The notes under the pieces were generated by a model. That model was given only the letters and a program-made list of their open reading frames with translations. It did not search any database and was not told the DNA's origin. From Gammaproteobacteria bacterium (GTDB lineage: Bacteria; Pseudomonadota; Gammaproteobacteria; Pseudomonadales; Pseudohongiellaceae), in contig VYCF01000024.1 of the NCBI GenBank assembly GCA_009844085.1, forward strand, positions 62,001 to 126,000: a DNA stretch of 64,000 nt. The letters run 5' to 3'. This document shows positions 22,085 to 32,464 of this stretch, one piece after another; within the stretch, counting starts at the first letter, position 1, and every line of letters starts with the position of its first letter. The translations under genes and the position numbers were made by a program.

Positions 22085-22552
22085 ATGCTGGGTTCATTGC
22101 GCAACTTGTTCATAGCCCCGAAGGTGGGGCCCGAAGCGGACGCTCCCGATGCCGCGACGCGGCTCGAACTTGCCGGCGCCGCCCTGCTGTTCGAGGTAAT
22201 CAAGGCTGATCACGAAATGGACGATCGTGAATTCGCGTCCATCGCGGAAGTATTGCGCGCCGGCAGCGCCCGGAATGCCGCGGACGTCGAAGAATTGATC
22301 GAACTTGCCCGGCGGGAATCCGGCGCGGCCACTTCCTTGTACGAGTTCACGAGCCTGATCAACGAACATTGCAGTTACGAGGAGAAATGCGTCCTGATCG
22401 GGAACATGTGGCGAATTGCCTACGCCGATTCGCAAATCAGCAAGTACGAGGACCACCTGATCCGAAAGGTCAGCGATCTGATCTACGTATCGCATAGCGA
22501 TTTCATCCGCGCCAAGCTTGCGGAGAAAAAGCAGTCTGCCATGAGCGAGTAG
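22085..22552 (+). CDS. TerB-like (COG4103-type) protein
   Basis: 155-residue all-helical protein resembling the TerB/DjlA N-terminal family. The characteristic acidic segments are AALLFEVIKADHEMDDREF (residues 36-54) and MWRIAYADSQISKYEDHLIRKV (residue 105 onward). No signal peptide or membrane segment is seen. It follows dusA by 40 bases, and its stop abuts the end of the convergent mlaA. Function is unknown; a tellurite role should not be assumed. Confidence 0.8.
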   Translation: MLGSLRNLFIAPKVGPEADAPDAATRLELAGAALLFEVIKADHEMDDREFASIAEVLRAGSARNAADVEELIELARRESGAATSLYEFTSLINEHCSYEEKCVLIGNMWRIAYADSQISKYEDHLIRKVSDLIYVSHSDFIRAKLAEKKQSAMSE

Positions 22553-23284
22553 TCAGAAATCGCCGAACGGATCGTCGAGTTCGCCGTCGTTTATTTCGAA
22601 TTCGCGTTGCTGGAAACTGGCTTCACGCAGGAACAGGTAACGATCACCGGTAATCAGCGACTCCGCGGGCAACAGGCCGGTGCGCCATTCGAGCCGCTCG
22701 GCGCCGAAAGTCGTTACGCGGGCCGCTTCGTCGTCAATCTGGTAAATCGGATTCAACAGCGAATCCACGAACAGACCCAGCGCGTCCCGGGTGGAACTGG
22801 CGCCGAATATGGGCAATACCACGTAAGGACCGGATTCGACTCCCCATACTCCCAGAGTCTGGCCGAAATCTTCGTTATGCTTTTCCAGGCCGAGTTCGCT
22901 GGCCACGTCGATCAGGCCCCCGATGCCCACGGTGGTGTTGATCAGGATTCGCCCGCAATCCGACACCGCCTCCGGGATTTTCCATTGCAGCAGGTTGTTG
23001 GCCATGGTGTTCAGATCATCGATATTGCCGAAAAAGTTGGTGACCCCGGTCTGCACCGGCGAGGGGACGTAATTGGAATAGCCGACGGCCAGCGGCAGAA
23101 GCACCAGGTTGTCGAAATATTCGTTGAATCCGAAGACCACCTGATTGACGCCCAGAAAAGGATCCCGGTTCGCCTGTGCGCCGAAATCCTGCGCGAGAGA
23201 CGGCGTGGCGGTCAGGCTCAACGCCAGCATCAGCGTCGCATAACGCAGGATTTGCGACAGTTTTCGTCCGCTTGTCGACACCAT
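22553..23284 (-). CDS. mlaA: MlaA/VacJ-family outer-membrane lipid-asymmetry protein, no lipobox
   Basis: 243-residue MlaA-like protein. It has the family start RDPFLGVNQVVFGFNEYFDN followed by LNTMANNLLQWKIPEAVSDCG, then VVLPIFGASSTRDALGLFVD. Family members remove misplaced phospholipids from the outer leaflet with a porin partner and the Mla ABC system, none of which is nearby. The signal peptide (MVSTSGRKLSQILRYATLML..., cleavage near SLAQ) has no cysteine at the cleavage site, unlike the E. coli lipoprotein. I used the ATG at 23284, which follows the hrpA stop by 7 bases. A longer frame (to 23368) would overlap hrpA. Confidence 0.88.
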   Translation of the reverse strand: MVSTSGRKLSQILRYATLMLALSLTATPSLAQDFGAQANRDPFLGVNQVVFGFNEYFDNLVLLPLAVGYSNYVPSPVQTGVTNFFGNIDDLNTMANNLLQWKIPEAVSDCGRILINTTVGIGGLIDVASELGLEKHNEDFGQTLGVWGVESGPYVVLPIFGASSTRDALGLFVDSLLNPIYQIDDEAARVTTFGAERLEWRTGLLPAESLITGDRYLFLREASFQQREFEINDGELDDPFGDF

Positions 23285-23291
23285 CGGTAAT

Positions 23292-26200
23292 CTAACCCGC
23301 CAATCTGGCGATCTGTTTGTCCAGTCTTTCCCTTGATATCGGGAAACTTGTGCCCAGCCGCTGGGCAAAAAGAGAAATCCTGAATTCCTCTATCGACCAG
23401 CGCAAGGATTGGATTAGCCTGGAATCCCCCCGGGAAGAGCGCAATTGCTCAAGCCTCTCCCAATAGTATGCCACTTCCCGCGTGTTTTTTTCATCCGCCT
23501 GGCCGAAATGCGGCGCCTTTTCCAGTCGCACTCCAATGCCTTCCAGATAACGCGGAAAATGTCTGAGCCACTCGAAGGCGGTGTCCCTGAGGAAGTTCGG
23601 CGGGAACATACGCTCGATCTGGCCTTGTATGTCCTGCCGCACGGTTTGACCGGATTTTTCTGGCAATGCCGCAAGTTTTTGCCGGATACCATGTGTCCGT
23701 TCAAGCATCACGGTCAGCAATTGTTCCAATTCGTCCGCAAGCAATGGCAATCTGGTCGCATTGCGCTCGATCGATTCCATGAATTCCCCCTTGCTGCGTG
23801 GAAACCCGTTATTGAGGGCAAAGGCCTCCAGATAGCAGGCGATTGCGGCGTCTTCCTCTATCTCGCCCAGCCCCGGCATGAAGAGAATGCGGGCGGCATT
23901 TGCGTTCCTGAAACGAAGGAATCGTTTGCGCAGGGCATTACGCTGGGCGACGGTGCGTAACATGAAAAGGCGCATCGCGCCCTGCCGGCTTTTCACGTTT
24001 GCTTCCTGACTGTTGTCGAGCAGCGCCACGGAGACCGAATCGACCTCGTCCACAATCGCGGGATAACGCACAAGAACGACGTCGCTCCCGATCTGTACGG
24101 ATTCGGGCAGGTCCTCGAAGTCCCAGTCCCGCAGCCCGCTGCGCTCCAATCGGTGACGTTGACGCCGGACTGTCGGCGCCCGGCCGGTGAAGCGCTTGCG
24201 CAATTCGGCCAGATCGTCCCCTTCAGCCAATATGCGTCCTTGCCGGTCAATGACTTGCAGCCTGGTCCGCAAATGCCCCGGCAATTCGGCTGACAGCAGT
24301 TCTTGGCGCTCGATGAGGCGGGCGCCGGTCCGGTTCATCTGCAACAGCAGGGAATCGGCCAATGCGCCATCGGCGCGCCGCATCCGCGGCAATACACGGT
24401 CGACAAAATCGGGAGCCGGAATGAAATTCCGGCGTTTGTTCTTCGGCAGGCCGCGGATCAGGGCGATACACTTCTCCCGGACCAGGCCCGGCACGGCCCA
24501 GTCGAGATCGGCGGCGGACAATTGCGCCACGAGTTCGACGGGCACGCGCAGGCTTGCGCCGTCACGGCTGCCGCCCGGATCGAACACATAGTCCACCGGC
24601 AGCACGTTGTTCTGCACCTTGACCCGGTCGGGAAACTGGCGCTGCAATTCCTCGAGGGCCTCGCCGCGGAACAATCCCGCGCGCTTCATTTCGAGCGAAC
24701 GATTGCGCCGGTCCGGGTCTTCGGCCAGCCACTGCTCGAGCGTCCTCGTCGATACGACCGATTCCGGCAAGCGCTGATCGTAGAAGCGCTGGATTTCCCT
24801 TTCGTTCACGACGAGTTCGGGGCGGCGGAATTTTTCCTCCTGTTTGCGAAGTTCTTCCAGAAAGGCCCTGTTCCGCTTGAGAAAATCCGCTTCGCTCCTG
24901 ATCCGGTCCTCGACCATGGCCTGATCCAGAAAGATTTCGCGGGCGCCCGCGGCATCGTGCCTGGCGTAATCCACCGCAATCATTTCGCGCAAGGCGAGAC
25001 CGTAAAGGACTGTCTTTTCGTGGACCATCACCTGTTGCCGTTCGCCGCTCCAGAACGGCTCGCCGTATTCCTTGCGCAACAAGTTGCCGGCGAACTCGAT
25101 CACCCATTCCGGTTTGATCCTGGCCGCCATCGACGCGAAAGTGCGCGCCGTGTCTACCCATTCGCTGGTCATGATCCAGCGCACGTTTCTGCGCGCCAGA
25201 GCCGACGACATCGTCAGGACGAGCTTTCGGTTCCTGCTGCCGAGATAAGTTCTGCCGTCGTGGTGACGCGCTACCTGGTTGAGCGAGCCGCTCAGCAATG
25301 CACGATGGATTTCGGCATAGCCGGCTTGTTTGCGACCCTGTTTGCGATTTGGGTCGGCGCCGAGCCGGCGGCAGGCGTTCAGCAGTTGGCGGTGGATTTC
25401 CCGCCATTCCCGCACGCGCTGAAAGGACAGACGGTATTTCCTGCAGAACTTGCGCAATTGCGACTGGGAAATCCGCTCCTTTTCGCATCGTTCCCAAAGT
25501 GTGAGCAAGCCGAGGAAATCGGAGTCGGGATGCGTGAACTCCGCCCACTTTTCATCGTATTGACTTCCCGGGCCCTGGCTGCCCGGCGCCGATTCCCGAA
25601 GGTCGCCAAGACTCATCGCGCTGACGATGATCAGGACTTCCCGCAGGCTGCCGAGTTTCGACGCCGCTACCAGCATGCGTCCGAGTTGCGGTTCAAGCGG
25701 CAGTTCGGCCAACATGCGCCCCGTTTGCGTCAAGCCTCCCGCTTCGGTCAGAGCCCCGATTTCGCGCAGCAACGTGCGGCCGTCATTGATCGATTTCTGC
25801 TCCGGCTCATCGAGAAAGGGAAAATCTTCCGGCTGGCCGAGCCGCAAGGCGCTCATGCGCAGAATCACCGAGGCCAGGTTGGAGCGCTTGATCTCGGGGT
25901 CGGTGAAATCCGGCCGGGCCTCGAAATCCGCTTCGCTATAGAGCCGGATGCAGACGCCGTCCGCGAGCCGCCCGCATCGGCCCTTGCGTTGTTCGGCGCT
26001 GGCTTTCGAGACGGGCTCTATGGGCAGGCGCAACAGTTTGCGTTGCACGCTGTAGCGGCTGATACGGGCAAAGCCGGAGTCGATCACGAAGTGAATTCCC
26101 GGCACCGTCAGCGAAGTTTCCGCGACATTGGTCGAAAGCACGATGCGACGGCCATCGTGCGGTGCGAAAATGCGCTGCTGTTCCTGCGCCCGCAGGCGCG

Positions 26201-27065
26201 AATACAAGGGCAGAATCTCGGTATTCGTCAGGCGCCGCTTGCGTAGATACGCGGCGGTTTCGCGAATCTCCTTCTCGCTGCTGAGAAAAACCAGGACGTC
26301 GCCTTCGCCGTGTTCTTCAAGTTCCGTCAGCGCTTGTGCGATGGCGGCCATCTGCCGGTCTTCCTCATCGGCGTCGGGAACGAGTTGCCCGGGCGGGCGG
26401 TATAGCGTCTCGACGGGATAGCTGCGCCCGGCGACGCGGACAACGGGAGCGCCGCCGAAATGCGCCGCGATACGCTCCACGTCCAGGGTCGCGGACGTGA
26501 CGATCAGTTTCAGATCCTTGCGCCTGGGCAGGATCAGTTTCAGATAGCCGAGCAGGAAATCGATATTGAGCGAGCGCTCGTGGGCCTCGTCGAGGATCAG
26601 CGCCTGGTACTTCTTCAACAGGCGGTCGCGCTGGATTTCCGCAAGCAGGATGCCATCGGTCATCAGCTTCAGCCAGGCGTCCGCCGGCACTCTTTGTCCG
26701 AATCGAATGTGGACGCCGATGCCACGATGGGCTTGGGCGGCGGACGCCGTAAATACATCCCTGTAGGCTTCGGGCTCGGCGTCCTGCCTCGCACGCCCGC
26801 CGCCCAAGCCCATCGCGGCATCGGCTTCGAGTTCGGCGGCGATACGTGCCGCTACCGACATCGCCGCCAGCCTTCGCGGTTGTGTATGTCCGATCATGCC
26901 GCGGCGGGCCAGGCCGGCACGCAGGCAAATCCTGGGTAATTGCGTGGTCTTGCCGGAACCGGTGTCGCCGGCGACGACGATGACCTGGTTTTGTGTCAGC
27001 AGGCGCTCGATTTCAAGGGCGTGCCGGGCGATAGGAAGATCAGTCGGCAGGCTGATCTCACTCAC
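23292..27065 (-). CDS. hrpA: ATP-dependent RNA helicase HrpA
   Basis: 1257-residue DEAH-box helicase. It has Walker A GDTGSGKTTQLPR (about residue 33), the DEAH box (DEAHERSLNIDFLLGY), SATLD, the motif VLSTNVAETSLTVPG, QRKGRCGR and the long HrpA-specific C-terminal region. The known E. coli protein rescues stalled ribosomes. Start: GTG at 27065 (VSEISLPTDLPIARHALEIE), overlapping the fadD stop by 8 bases. The frame extends to 27152 but only inside fadD. Residues 82-116 are encoded by an inserted palindromic repeat that has no counterpart in the E. coli HrpA sequence as I recall it. Confidence 0.95.
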   Translation of the reverse strand: MSEISLPTDLPIARHALEIERLLTQNQVIVVAGDTGSGKTTQLPRICLRAGLARRGMIGHTQPRRLAAMSVAARIAAELEADAAMGLGGGRARQDAEPEAYRDVFTASAAQAHRGIGVHIRFGQRVPADAWLKLMTDGILLAEIQRDRLLKKYQALILDEAHERSLNIDFLLGYLKLILPRRKDLKLIVTSATLDVERIAAHFGGAPVVRVAGRSYPVETLYRPPGQLVPDADEEDRQMAAIAQALTELEEHGEGDVLVFLSSEKEIRETAAYLRKRRLTNTEILPLYSRLRAQEQQRIFAPHDGRRIVLSTNVAETSLTVPGIHFVIDSGFARISRYSVQRKLLRLPIEPVSKASAEQRKGRCGRLADGVCIRLYSEADFEARPDFTDPEIKRSNLASVILRMSALRLGQPEDFPFLDEPEQKSINDGRTLLREIGALTEAGGLTQTGRMLAELPLEPQLGRMLVAASKLGSLREVLIIVSAMSLGDLRESAPGSQGPGSQYDEKWAEFTHPDSDFLGLLTLWERCEKERISQSQLRKFCRKYRLSFQRVREWREIHRQLLNACRRLGADPNRKQGRKQAGYAEIHRALLSGSLNQVARHHDGRTYLGSRNRKLVLTMSSALARRNVRWIMTSEWVDTARTFASMAARIKPEWVIEFAGNLLRKEYGEPFWSGERQQVMVHEKTVLYGLALREMIAVDYARHDAAGAREIFLDQAMVEDRIRSEADFLKRNRAFLEELRKQEEKFRRPELVVNEREIQRFYDQRLPESVVSTRTLEQWLAEDPDRRNRSLEMKRAGLFRGEALEELQRQFPDRVKVQNNVLPVDYVFDPGGSRDGASLRVPVELVAQLSAADLDWAVPGLVREKCIALIRGLPKNKRRNFIPAPDFVDRVLPRMRRADGALADSLLLQMNRTGARLIERQELLSAELPGHLRTRLQVIDRQGRILAEGDDLAELRKRFTGRAPTVRRQRHRLERSGLRDWDFEDLPESVQIGSDVVLVRYPAIVDEVDSVSVALLDNSQEANVKSRQGAMRLFMLRTVAQRNALRKRFLRFRNANAARILFMPGLGEIEEDAAIACYLEAFALNNGFPRSKGEFMESIERNATRLPLLADELEQLLTVMLERTHGIRQKLAALPEKSGQTVRQDIQGQIERMFPPNFLRDTAFEWLRHFPRYLEGIGVRLEKAPHFGQADEKNTREVAYYWERLEQLRSSRGDSRLIQSLRWSIEEFRISLFAQRLGTSFPISRERLDKQIARLAG
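26718..26822 (-). repeat. Palindromic repeat inserted in frame in hrpA
   Basis: Exactly 105 bases. Arms 26718-26741 and 26799-26822 are inverted repeats matching at 23 of 24 positions. The core, read on the minus strand (GGCGTGCGAGGCAGGACGCC and on to GTATTTACGGCGTCCGC), is nearly identical to the cores at 47741-47794 and 52787-52839. The arms differ entirely from those copies. The insertion adds 35 codons (including AEPEAYRDVFTASA) between helicase motif Ia and the GIGVHIRFG segment without shifting the frame. Confidence 0.85.
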
Positions 27066-28680
27066 GCAGTTCCCGCCGCAGGATCTTGCCGATGTTGGAT
27101 TTCGGCAAGTCCTCAACAAATTCGATCTTGCGGGGAATCTTGTAGGCGGCAAGTCCCTGGCGGCACCAGGACTGGACGTCCTCGGGTCCGGGGGCTTCTT
27201 CTCCCGCGACCACGAACAGTTTCACCGCCTCCCCGGTTCGTTCGTCGGGCACGCCGATGGCCGCACTTTCAATGACTTGCGGGTGCCGATTGACCCAGTC
27301 TTCGATCTCGTTGGGAAAAACGTTGAATCCGGAAACGAGGATCATGTCCTTCTTGCGGTCGACGATGCTGATGTAGCCGTCTTCGCTGATGTTGACGTAA
27401 TCGCCGGTGCTGAACCAACCGTCCGCGTTGATGCTGTCCTGGGTCGCCTCTTCCCGGCCGTAATAGCCGGCCATCACCTGGGGGCCGCGCACCTGCAATT
27501 CGCCGACCGAGCCGATGGGCAATTCGTTCGCCTCGTCGTCGACGACGCGCAATTCGGTCTCGGGCACTGCCTTCCCCACCGTGCCGCGCCGCACCTCACC
27601 GGGGATATTGACCGCGACAACCGGCGAGCATTCAGTCAGGCCGTATCCTTCGAGGATTTCGCAGCCCGTCAGTTCCTGCCAGTCTTCGGCGATCGAACTC
27701 GACATCGCCATGCCGCCGGCGCCGCAGAACCGATACGTCGAGAAATCCACCTGCCCGATCTTCGGATGTCTGAGCAAGGCAAGATACAAGGTGTTGATGC
27801 CGGCAAAGCCGTGAATCGTGTTACGCCTGAGCAATTTGACGAGCGCGTCGAGATCGCGGGGATTGGGCACGAGGATGTTGTGGCTGCCGGCATAGGCCAT
27901 GGTCAGCAAATGCAACTGAAAGGCGTAGGTGTGGTAGAGCGGCAGCGGCGCGACCACGGTATCCGATTGATCGTCCATCACCAGCGATGTTCTCGAACGC
28001 AATTGCATCATGTTGGCGATGAGATTGCGGTGCGTGAGCATGGCGCCCTTCGCGACTCCGGTCGTGCCGCCGGTATAGAGAATCAGGGCGGTGTTTTCTC
28101 CCGCCCTGGTCGCCGCGGTCCCTATCGGGTCCGAGCCGACCGCCTCGCGGAAGAAGTGCGCCCCGGGCAATTCATAGGCCGGAATCATTTTCCGCAAGTG
28201 TTTTGCCGCCAGGTTGACCAGTGTTCTCTTCGGCTCGGGCAACAGGTCCCCGAGGCGGGCGATGACGACGTGTTCGATATCCGTGTCCGCGATGACGCTT
28301 TCGAGCTTGTCGCAGAATGCTTCGAGAACGACGACGGCTTTCGCGCCGGAATCGCGGAACTGGTGCTTCATTTCCGGCGCCGTATAAAGCGGATTGGTGG
28401 TGACGATGACGAGATCGGCCTTGATCGCCGCGTAGACCACGACCGGAAACTGCAACAGGTTGGGCAGTTGAATCGCGATCCTGTCGCCCGGGTTCATTTG
28501 CAGCTTATTGCGCAGGAAGCCTGCGAGGCGGTTGCTCAGGTCATCGATTTCGCGGTAGGTCAGACTGTGGCCGAAGCAGGTGAACGCCGGCAATGGCCCA
28601 TGGGCGGAGGAAACGTGATCGAGTACCTCGGCCAGAGATGCATATTGTTCAGGGCGGAGTTCGGGGGGCAGCTTTTCCAT
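27058..28680 (-). CDS. Long-chain fatty acid-CoA ligase (FadD-like)
   Basis: 540-residue AMP-forming acyl-CoA synthetase. It has the AMP-binding motif ILYTGGTTGVAKGAMLTHRN, EGYGLTECSPV and the fatty-acyl-CoA signature DGWFSTGDYVNISEDGYISI followed by DRKKDMILVSGFNVFPNEIE, with the catalytic lysine in SNIGKILRREL at the C-terminus. It activates fatty acids to acyl-CoA for degradation or lipid synthesis. It begins 18 bases after the VWA gene and its stop overlaps hrpA. Length and order resemble FadD, but chain-length specificity is not readable. Confidence 0.92.
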   Translation of the reverse strand: MEKLPPELRPEQYASLAEVLDHVSSAHGPLPAFTCFGHSLTYREIDDLSNRLAGFLRNKLQMNPGDRIAIQLPNLLQFPVVVYAAIKADLVIVTTNPLYTAPEMKHQFRDSGAKAVVVLEAFCDKLESVIADTDIEHVVIARLGDLLPEPKRTLVNLAAKHLRKMIPAYELPGAHFFREAVGSDPIGTAATRAGENTALILYTGGTTGVAKGAMLTHRNLIANMMQLRSRTSLVMDDQSDTVVAPLPLYHTYAFQLHLLTMAYAGSHNILVPNPRDLDALVKLLRRNTIHGFAGINTLYLALLRHPKIGQVDFSTYRFCGAGGMAMSSSIAEDWQELTGCEILEGYGLTECSPVVAVNIPGEVRRGTVGKAVPETELRVVDDEANELPIGSVGELQVRGPQVMAGYYGREEATQDSINADGWFSTGDYVNISEDGYISIVDRKKDMILVSGFNVFPNEIEDWVNRHPQVIESAAIGVPDERTGEAVKLFVVAGEEAPGPEDVQSWCRQGLAAYKIPRKIEFVEDLPKSNIGKILRRELRE

Positions 28681-28698
28681 GAGTGCAGGGTCCTGGGT

Positions 28699-29877
28699 TC
28701 AGTGCAACAGGGAATTCATGGCTTCTTCCAGTCCCTTGATGGTTAACGGCATCATCCGGCCGGTCACCAGTTCGCGCACGAGACCGATGGAATAACTGTG
28801 CTCCCAGTAATCCCGCGGCGTCGGATTGAGCCAGACCAGATGCTCGAAATGATCCGCCATTCGCTGCATCCAGACGGCGCCGGGCTCCTCGTTGTAATGC
28901 TCGATACTGCCGCCGGCATGAGTGATTTCATATGGCGCCATGGTCGCGTCGCCGATGAATATGACCTTGTAGTCACCGGGATACTTGTGAATCAGATCGA
29001 AGGTGGACTCGGTCTCGGCGTGTCTCCGCCTGCCCATGGTCCACACCGATTCATAGAGAAAATTGTGGAAGTAATAGTATTCGAGATGCTTGAATTCCGA
29101 ACGCGCCGCCGAAAACAGTTCTTCGCAGAGCTTGACATGGGGGTCCATGGAACCGCCCACATCGAAGAACAGCAACACCTTCACCGCGTTATGCCGCTCC
29201 GGCACCATCTTGATATCGAGCAGGCCGCCGTTTCGCGCCGTCGATGAAATCGTGTCGTCCATGTCGAGTTCTTCCTCGGCGCCGGTGCGGGCGAACTTCC
29301 GCAATCTGCGCAAGGCCAGCTTGATGTTGCGGGTGCCGATTTCCACGCTGTCGTCGAGATCGCGGTAGTCGCGGCGGTCCCAGACCTTTACCGCCGTGCC
29401 GCTTCTGCCCTCGTCCTGGCCTAGGCGGATGCCTTCCGGGTTATAGCCGTAGGCGCCGAACGGAGAGGTGCCGCCGGTGCCGATCCATTTGCTGCCGCCC
29501 TGGTGGCGTTTCTGTTGTTCTTCGAGGCGCTTGCGGAACTCTTCCAGCAGCTTTTCGAGACCGCCCAGGCTTTGCAGTTTCGCCTTGTCTTCCTCGCTCA
29601 GCGAGGCTTCGAATTGCTTGCGCAGCCAATCTCCCGGAACCTCGCTGACGAATATGTCGGCGGTCGCTTCGATATTTTCGAAATAGCCGGAAAAAGCGCG
29701 ATCGAAGCGGTCGAAGTGTTTTTCGTCCTTGACCATGCAAAGGCGCGCCAGGTAGTAGAAATCGTCGACATCGCCGAAGACGATGTCTTCGTTCAGGCAT
29801 TCGAGCAATGCGAACAACTCGGTTATCGAAACCGGAAGCTTGTGCTCTTTCAGGCTCATAAAGAAATTGATCAGCAT
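28699..29877 (-). CDS. VWA-domain protein partnered with MoxR-like ATPase
   Basis: 392-residue cytosolic protein of the CoxE-like VWA type. It has an N-terminal helical region (MLINFFMSLKEHKLPVSITE), a charged middle with LEKLLEEFRKRLEEQQKRHQ, and a C-terminal von Willebrand A domain with a MIDAS motif (VLLFFDVGGSMDPHVKLCEE, DxGxS). Such proteins pair with MoxR AAA+ ATPases as chaperone or metal-insertion systems. The MoxR gene lies 18 bases upstream. The client protein is unknown. Confidence 0.87.
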   Translation of the reverse strand: MLINFFMSLKEHKLPVSITELFALLECLNEDIVFGDVDDFYYLARLCMVKDEKHFDRFDRAFSGYFENIEATADIFVSEVPGDWLRKQFEASLSEEDKAKLQSLGGLEKLLEEFRKRLEEQQKRHQGGSKWIGTGGTSPFGAYGYNPEGIRLGQDEGRSGTAVKVWDRRDYRDLDDSVEIGTRNIKLALRRLRKFARTGAEEELDMDDTISSTARNGGLLDIKMVPERHNAVKVLLFFDVGGSMDPHVKLCEELFSAARSEFKHLEYYYFHNFLYESVWTMGRRRHAETESTFDLIHKYPGDYKVIFIGDATMAPYEITHAGGSIEHYNEEPGAVWMQRMADHFEHLVWLNPTPRDYWEHSYSIGLVRELVTGRMMPLTIKGLEEAMNSLLH

Positions 29878-29895
29878 GAGCGTTTCCTGTCAACG

Positions 29896-30738
29896 CTAAC
29901 GGTTGGCCCGATGCATGAATGCCAGTTTCTCCAGCAATTGCACGTCCTGTTCGTTTTTCAGCAAGGCCCCGTACAGGGGCGGAATCGCGCTGGAAGCGTC
30001 CCTGTCCTTGAGGATGTCAGCCGGGATATCGTCGGCCATGAGCAATTTCAGCCAGTCGAGCAATTCGGACGTTGACGGTTTCTTCTTCAGCCCGGGCGCC
30101 TTGCGCAGGTCGAAGAACACTTCCATCGCCTGACGCACGAGTTTCTGCTTGATTCCGGGATAATGCACCCTGACGATCTTCTCCATGGTGACCGTATCCG
30201 GGAAGGCGATGTAATGAAAGAAACAGCGGCGCAGGAAAGCGTCCGGCAGTTCCTTTTCGTTGTTGCTCGTGATCACCACGATCGGCCGCTGCCGCGCCTT
30301 GATCACCTGCCGCGTTTCGTAGACGTGGAATTCCATCCTGTCGAGTTCGAGCAGCAGATCGTTGGGAAATTCGATATCGGCCTTGTCGATTTCGTCGATC
30401 AGCAATACGCATTGCCGCTCGGATTCGAAGGCCTGCCAGATCTTGCCCTCGATGATGTAATTGCCGATGTCATGGACTTTATCGTCGCCGAGCTGCGAAT
30501 CGCGCAGTCTTGAAACCGCGTCGTATTCGTAGAGTCCCTGCTGCGCCCGGGTGGTGGACTTGATATGCCACTGGATGAGTGGAAGTTCGAGGGCCTTGGC
30601 GATCTGTTCCGCGAGCATGGTCTTGCCGGTTCCCGGCTCGCCCTTGATCAGCAACGGCTTGCGCAGGCGAATCGCCGCGTTTACCGCCATTTGCAGTTCC
30701 TTGGTGGCGACGTATTCCTCGGTGCCGGCAAAATTCAT
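29896..30738 (-). CDS. MoxR-family AAA+ ATPase
   Basis: 280-residue AAA+ protein with Walker A IKGEPGTGKTMLAEQIA (residues 32-48), Walker B VLLIDEIDKADIEFPNDLLL, sensor 1 ITSNNEKELPDAFLRRCFF and a C-terminal lid. It sits directly before the VWA gene, the classic MoxR-VWA pairing for assembly or activation of protein complexes. It is not a regulator in the DNA-binding sense. Confidence 0.9.
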   Translation of the reverse strand: MNFAGTEEYVATKELQMAVNAAIRLRKPLLIKGEPGTGKTMLAEQIAKALELPLIQWHIKSTTRAQQGLYEYDAVSRLRDSQLGDDKVHDIGNYIIEGKIWQAFESERQCVLLIDEIDKADIEFPNDLLLELDRMEFHVYETRQVIKARQRPIVVITSNNEKELPDAFLRRCFFHYIAFPDTVTMEKIVRVHYPGIKQKLVRQAMEVFFDLRKAPGLKKKPSTSELLDWLKLLMADDIPADILKDRDASSAIPPLYGALLKNEQDVQLLEKLAFMHRANR

Positions 30739-30779
30739 ATTTATTCTTCCCAGCCAGTTTCAAAACGCGCCATTGTAGA

Positions 30780-31394
30780 CTAGCGCCGGGCCATTTGCTT
30801 CCCCGATCGGCCAAACCGTCGGTACAGGCGATAGCCGAGCAGAATCGCCAGGATCGATCCGTACAGCACCGCTTCGCTGACGTCGGTGCGCAGAATCCAG
30901 GTGAGATGAACGATCGCCAGCATTGCCGCCAGGTAAATCAGGCGATGCAGGCGTTTCCAGTTCTTTCCCATGCGCCGCACCGCGGCCTTGGGTGAAGTGA
31001 CGCCCAGCGCGATCAGGATCAGCAAGGCAAGAAAGCCGATGGTTATATAGGGCCGCTCCAGCAACTCCTCCCCGATCGCGAACCAGCGGAATCCGAGCAG
31101 CAGCGACATCCAGACGGTGAAATGGATCGACGCATAGAACAACGCGAACAATCCCACCATGCGGCGGACGCGAACGAACGCCAGTTGGCCGCTAATGTGG
31201 CGCAAGGGCGTGAGGGACAAGGTAATCAGCAGAAATCGCAGGGTCCATTCACCCGTTGTGATGGCAAGTTCCTGCGCCGGGTCGGGCCCGAGGTCGTCCG
31301 CGGCTATGCGCCAGATCAGCCACGCCAGCGGAATCAGCGAGGCACTGAATACGGCAGGTTTCAGCCACCCGGTCCTTGCGGGGTTCTGGGCCAT
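30780..31394 (-). CDS. msrQ: MsrQ haem-binding membrane subunit (YedZ)
   Basis: 204-residue integral membrane protein with about six hydrophobic segments. It has conserved ferric-reductase-like histidines (SLTPLRHISG, YASIHFTVW, KRLHRLIYLAAMLAIVHLTW). It passes quinol-derived electrons to periplasmic MsrP for repair of oxidised methionines. It lies 20 bases after msrP. Confidence 0.93.
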   Translation of the reverse strand: MAQNPARTGWLKPAVFSASLIPLAWLIWRIAADDLGPDPAQELAITTGEWTLRFLLITLSLTPLRHISGQLAFVRVRRMVGLFALFYASIHFTVWMSLLLGFRWFAIGEELLERPYITIGFLALLILIALGVTSPKAAVRRMGKNWKRLHRLIYLAAMLAIVHLTWILRTDVSEAVLYGSILAILLGYRLYRRFGRSGKQMARR

Positions 31395-31414
31395 CCTGTT
31401 CTTGGTCGCGGCGA

Positions 31415-32449
<1,035 letters not shown>

Positions 32450-32464
32450 GGCAATTTACCCTAC

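Noticed and set aside
24303-28746. Two long plus-strand frames (647 and 616 codons) antisense to hrpA and fadD
   Set aside because: Both overlap strongly supported genes and give low-complexity His/Arg/Gly-rich protein without domains.
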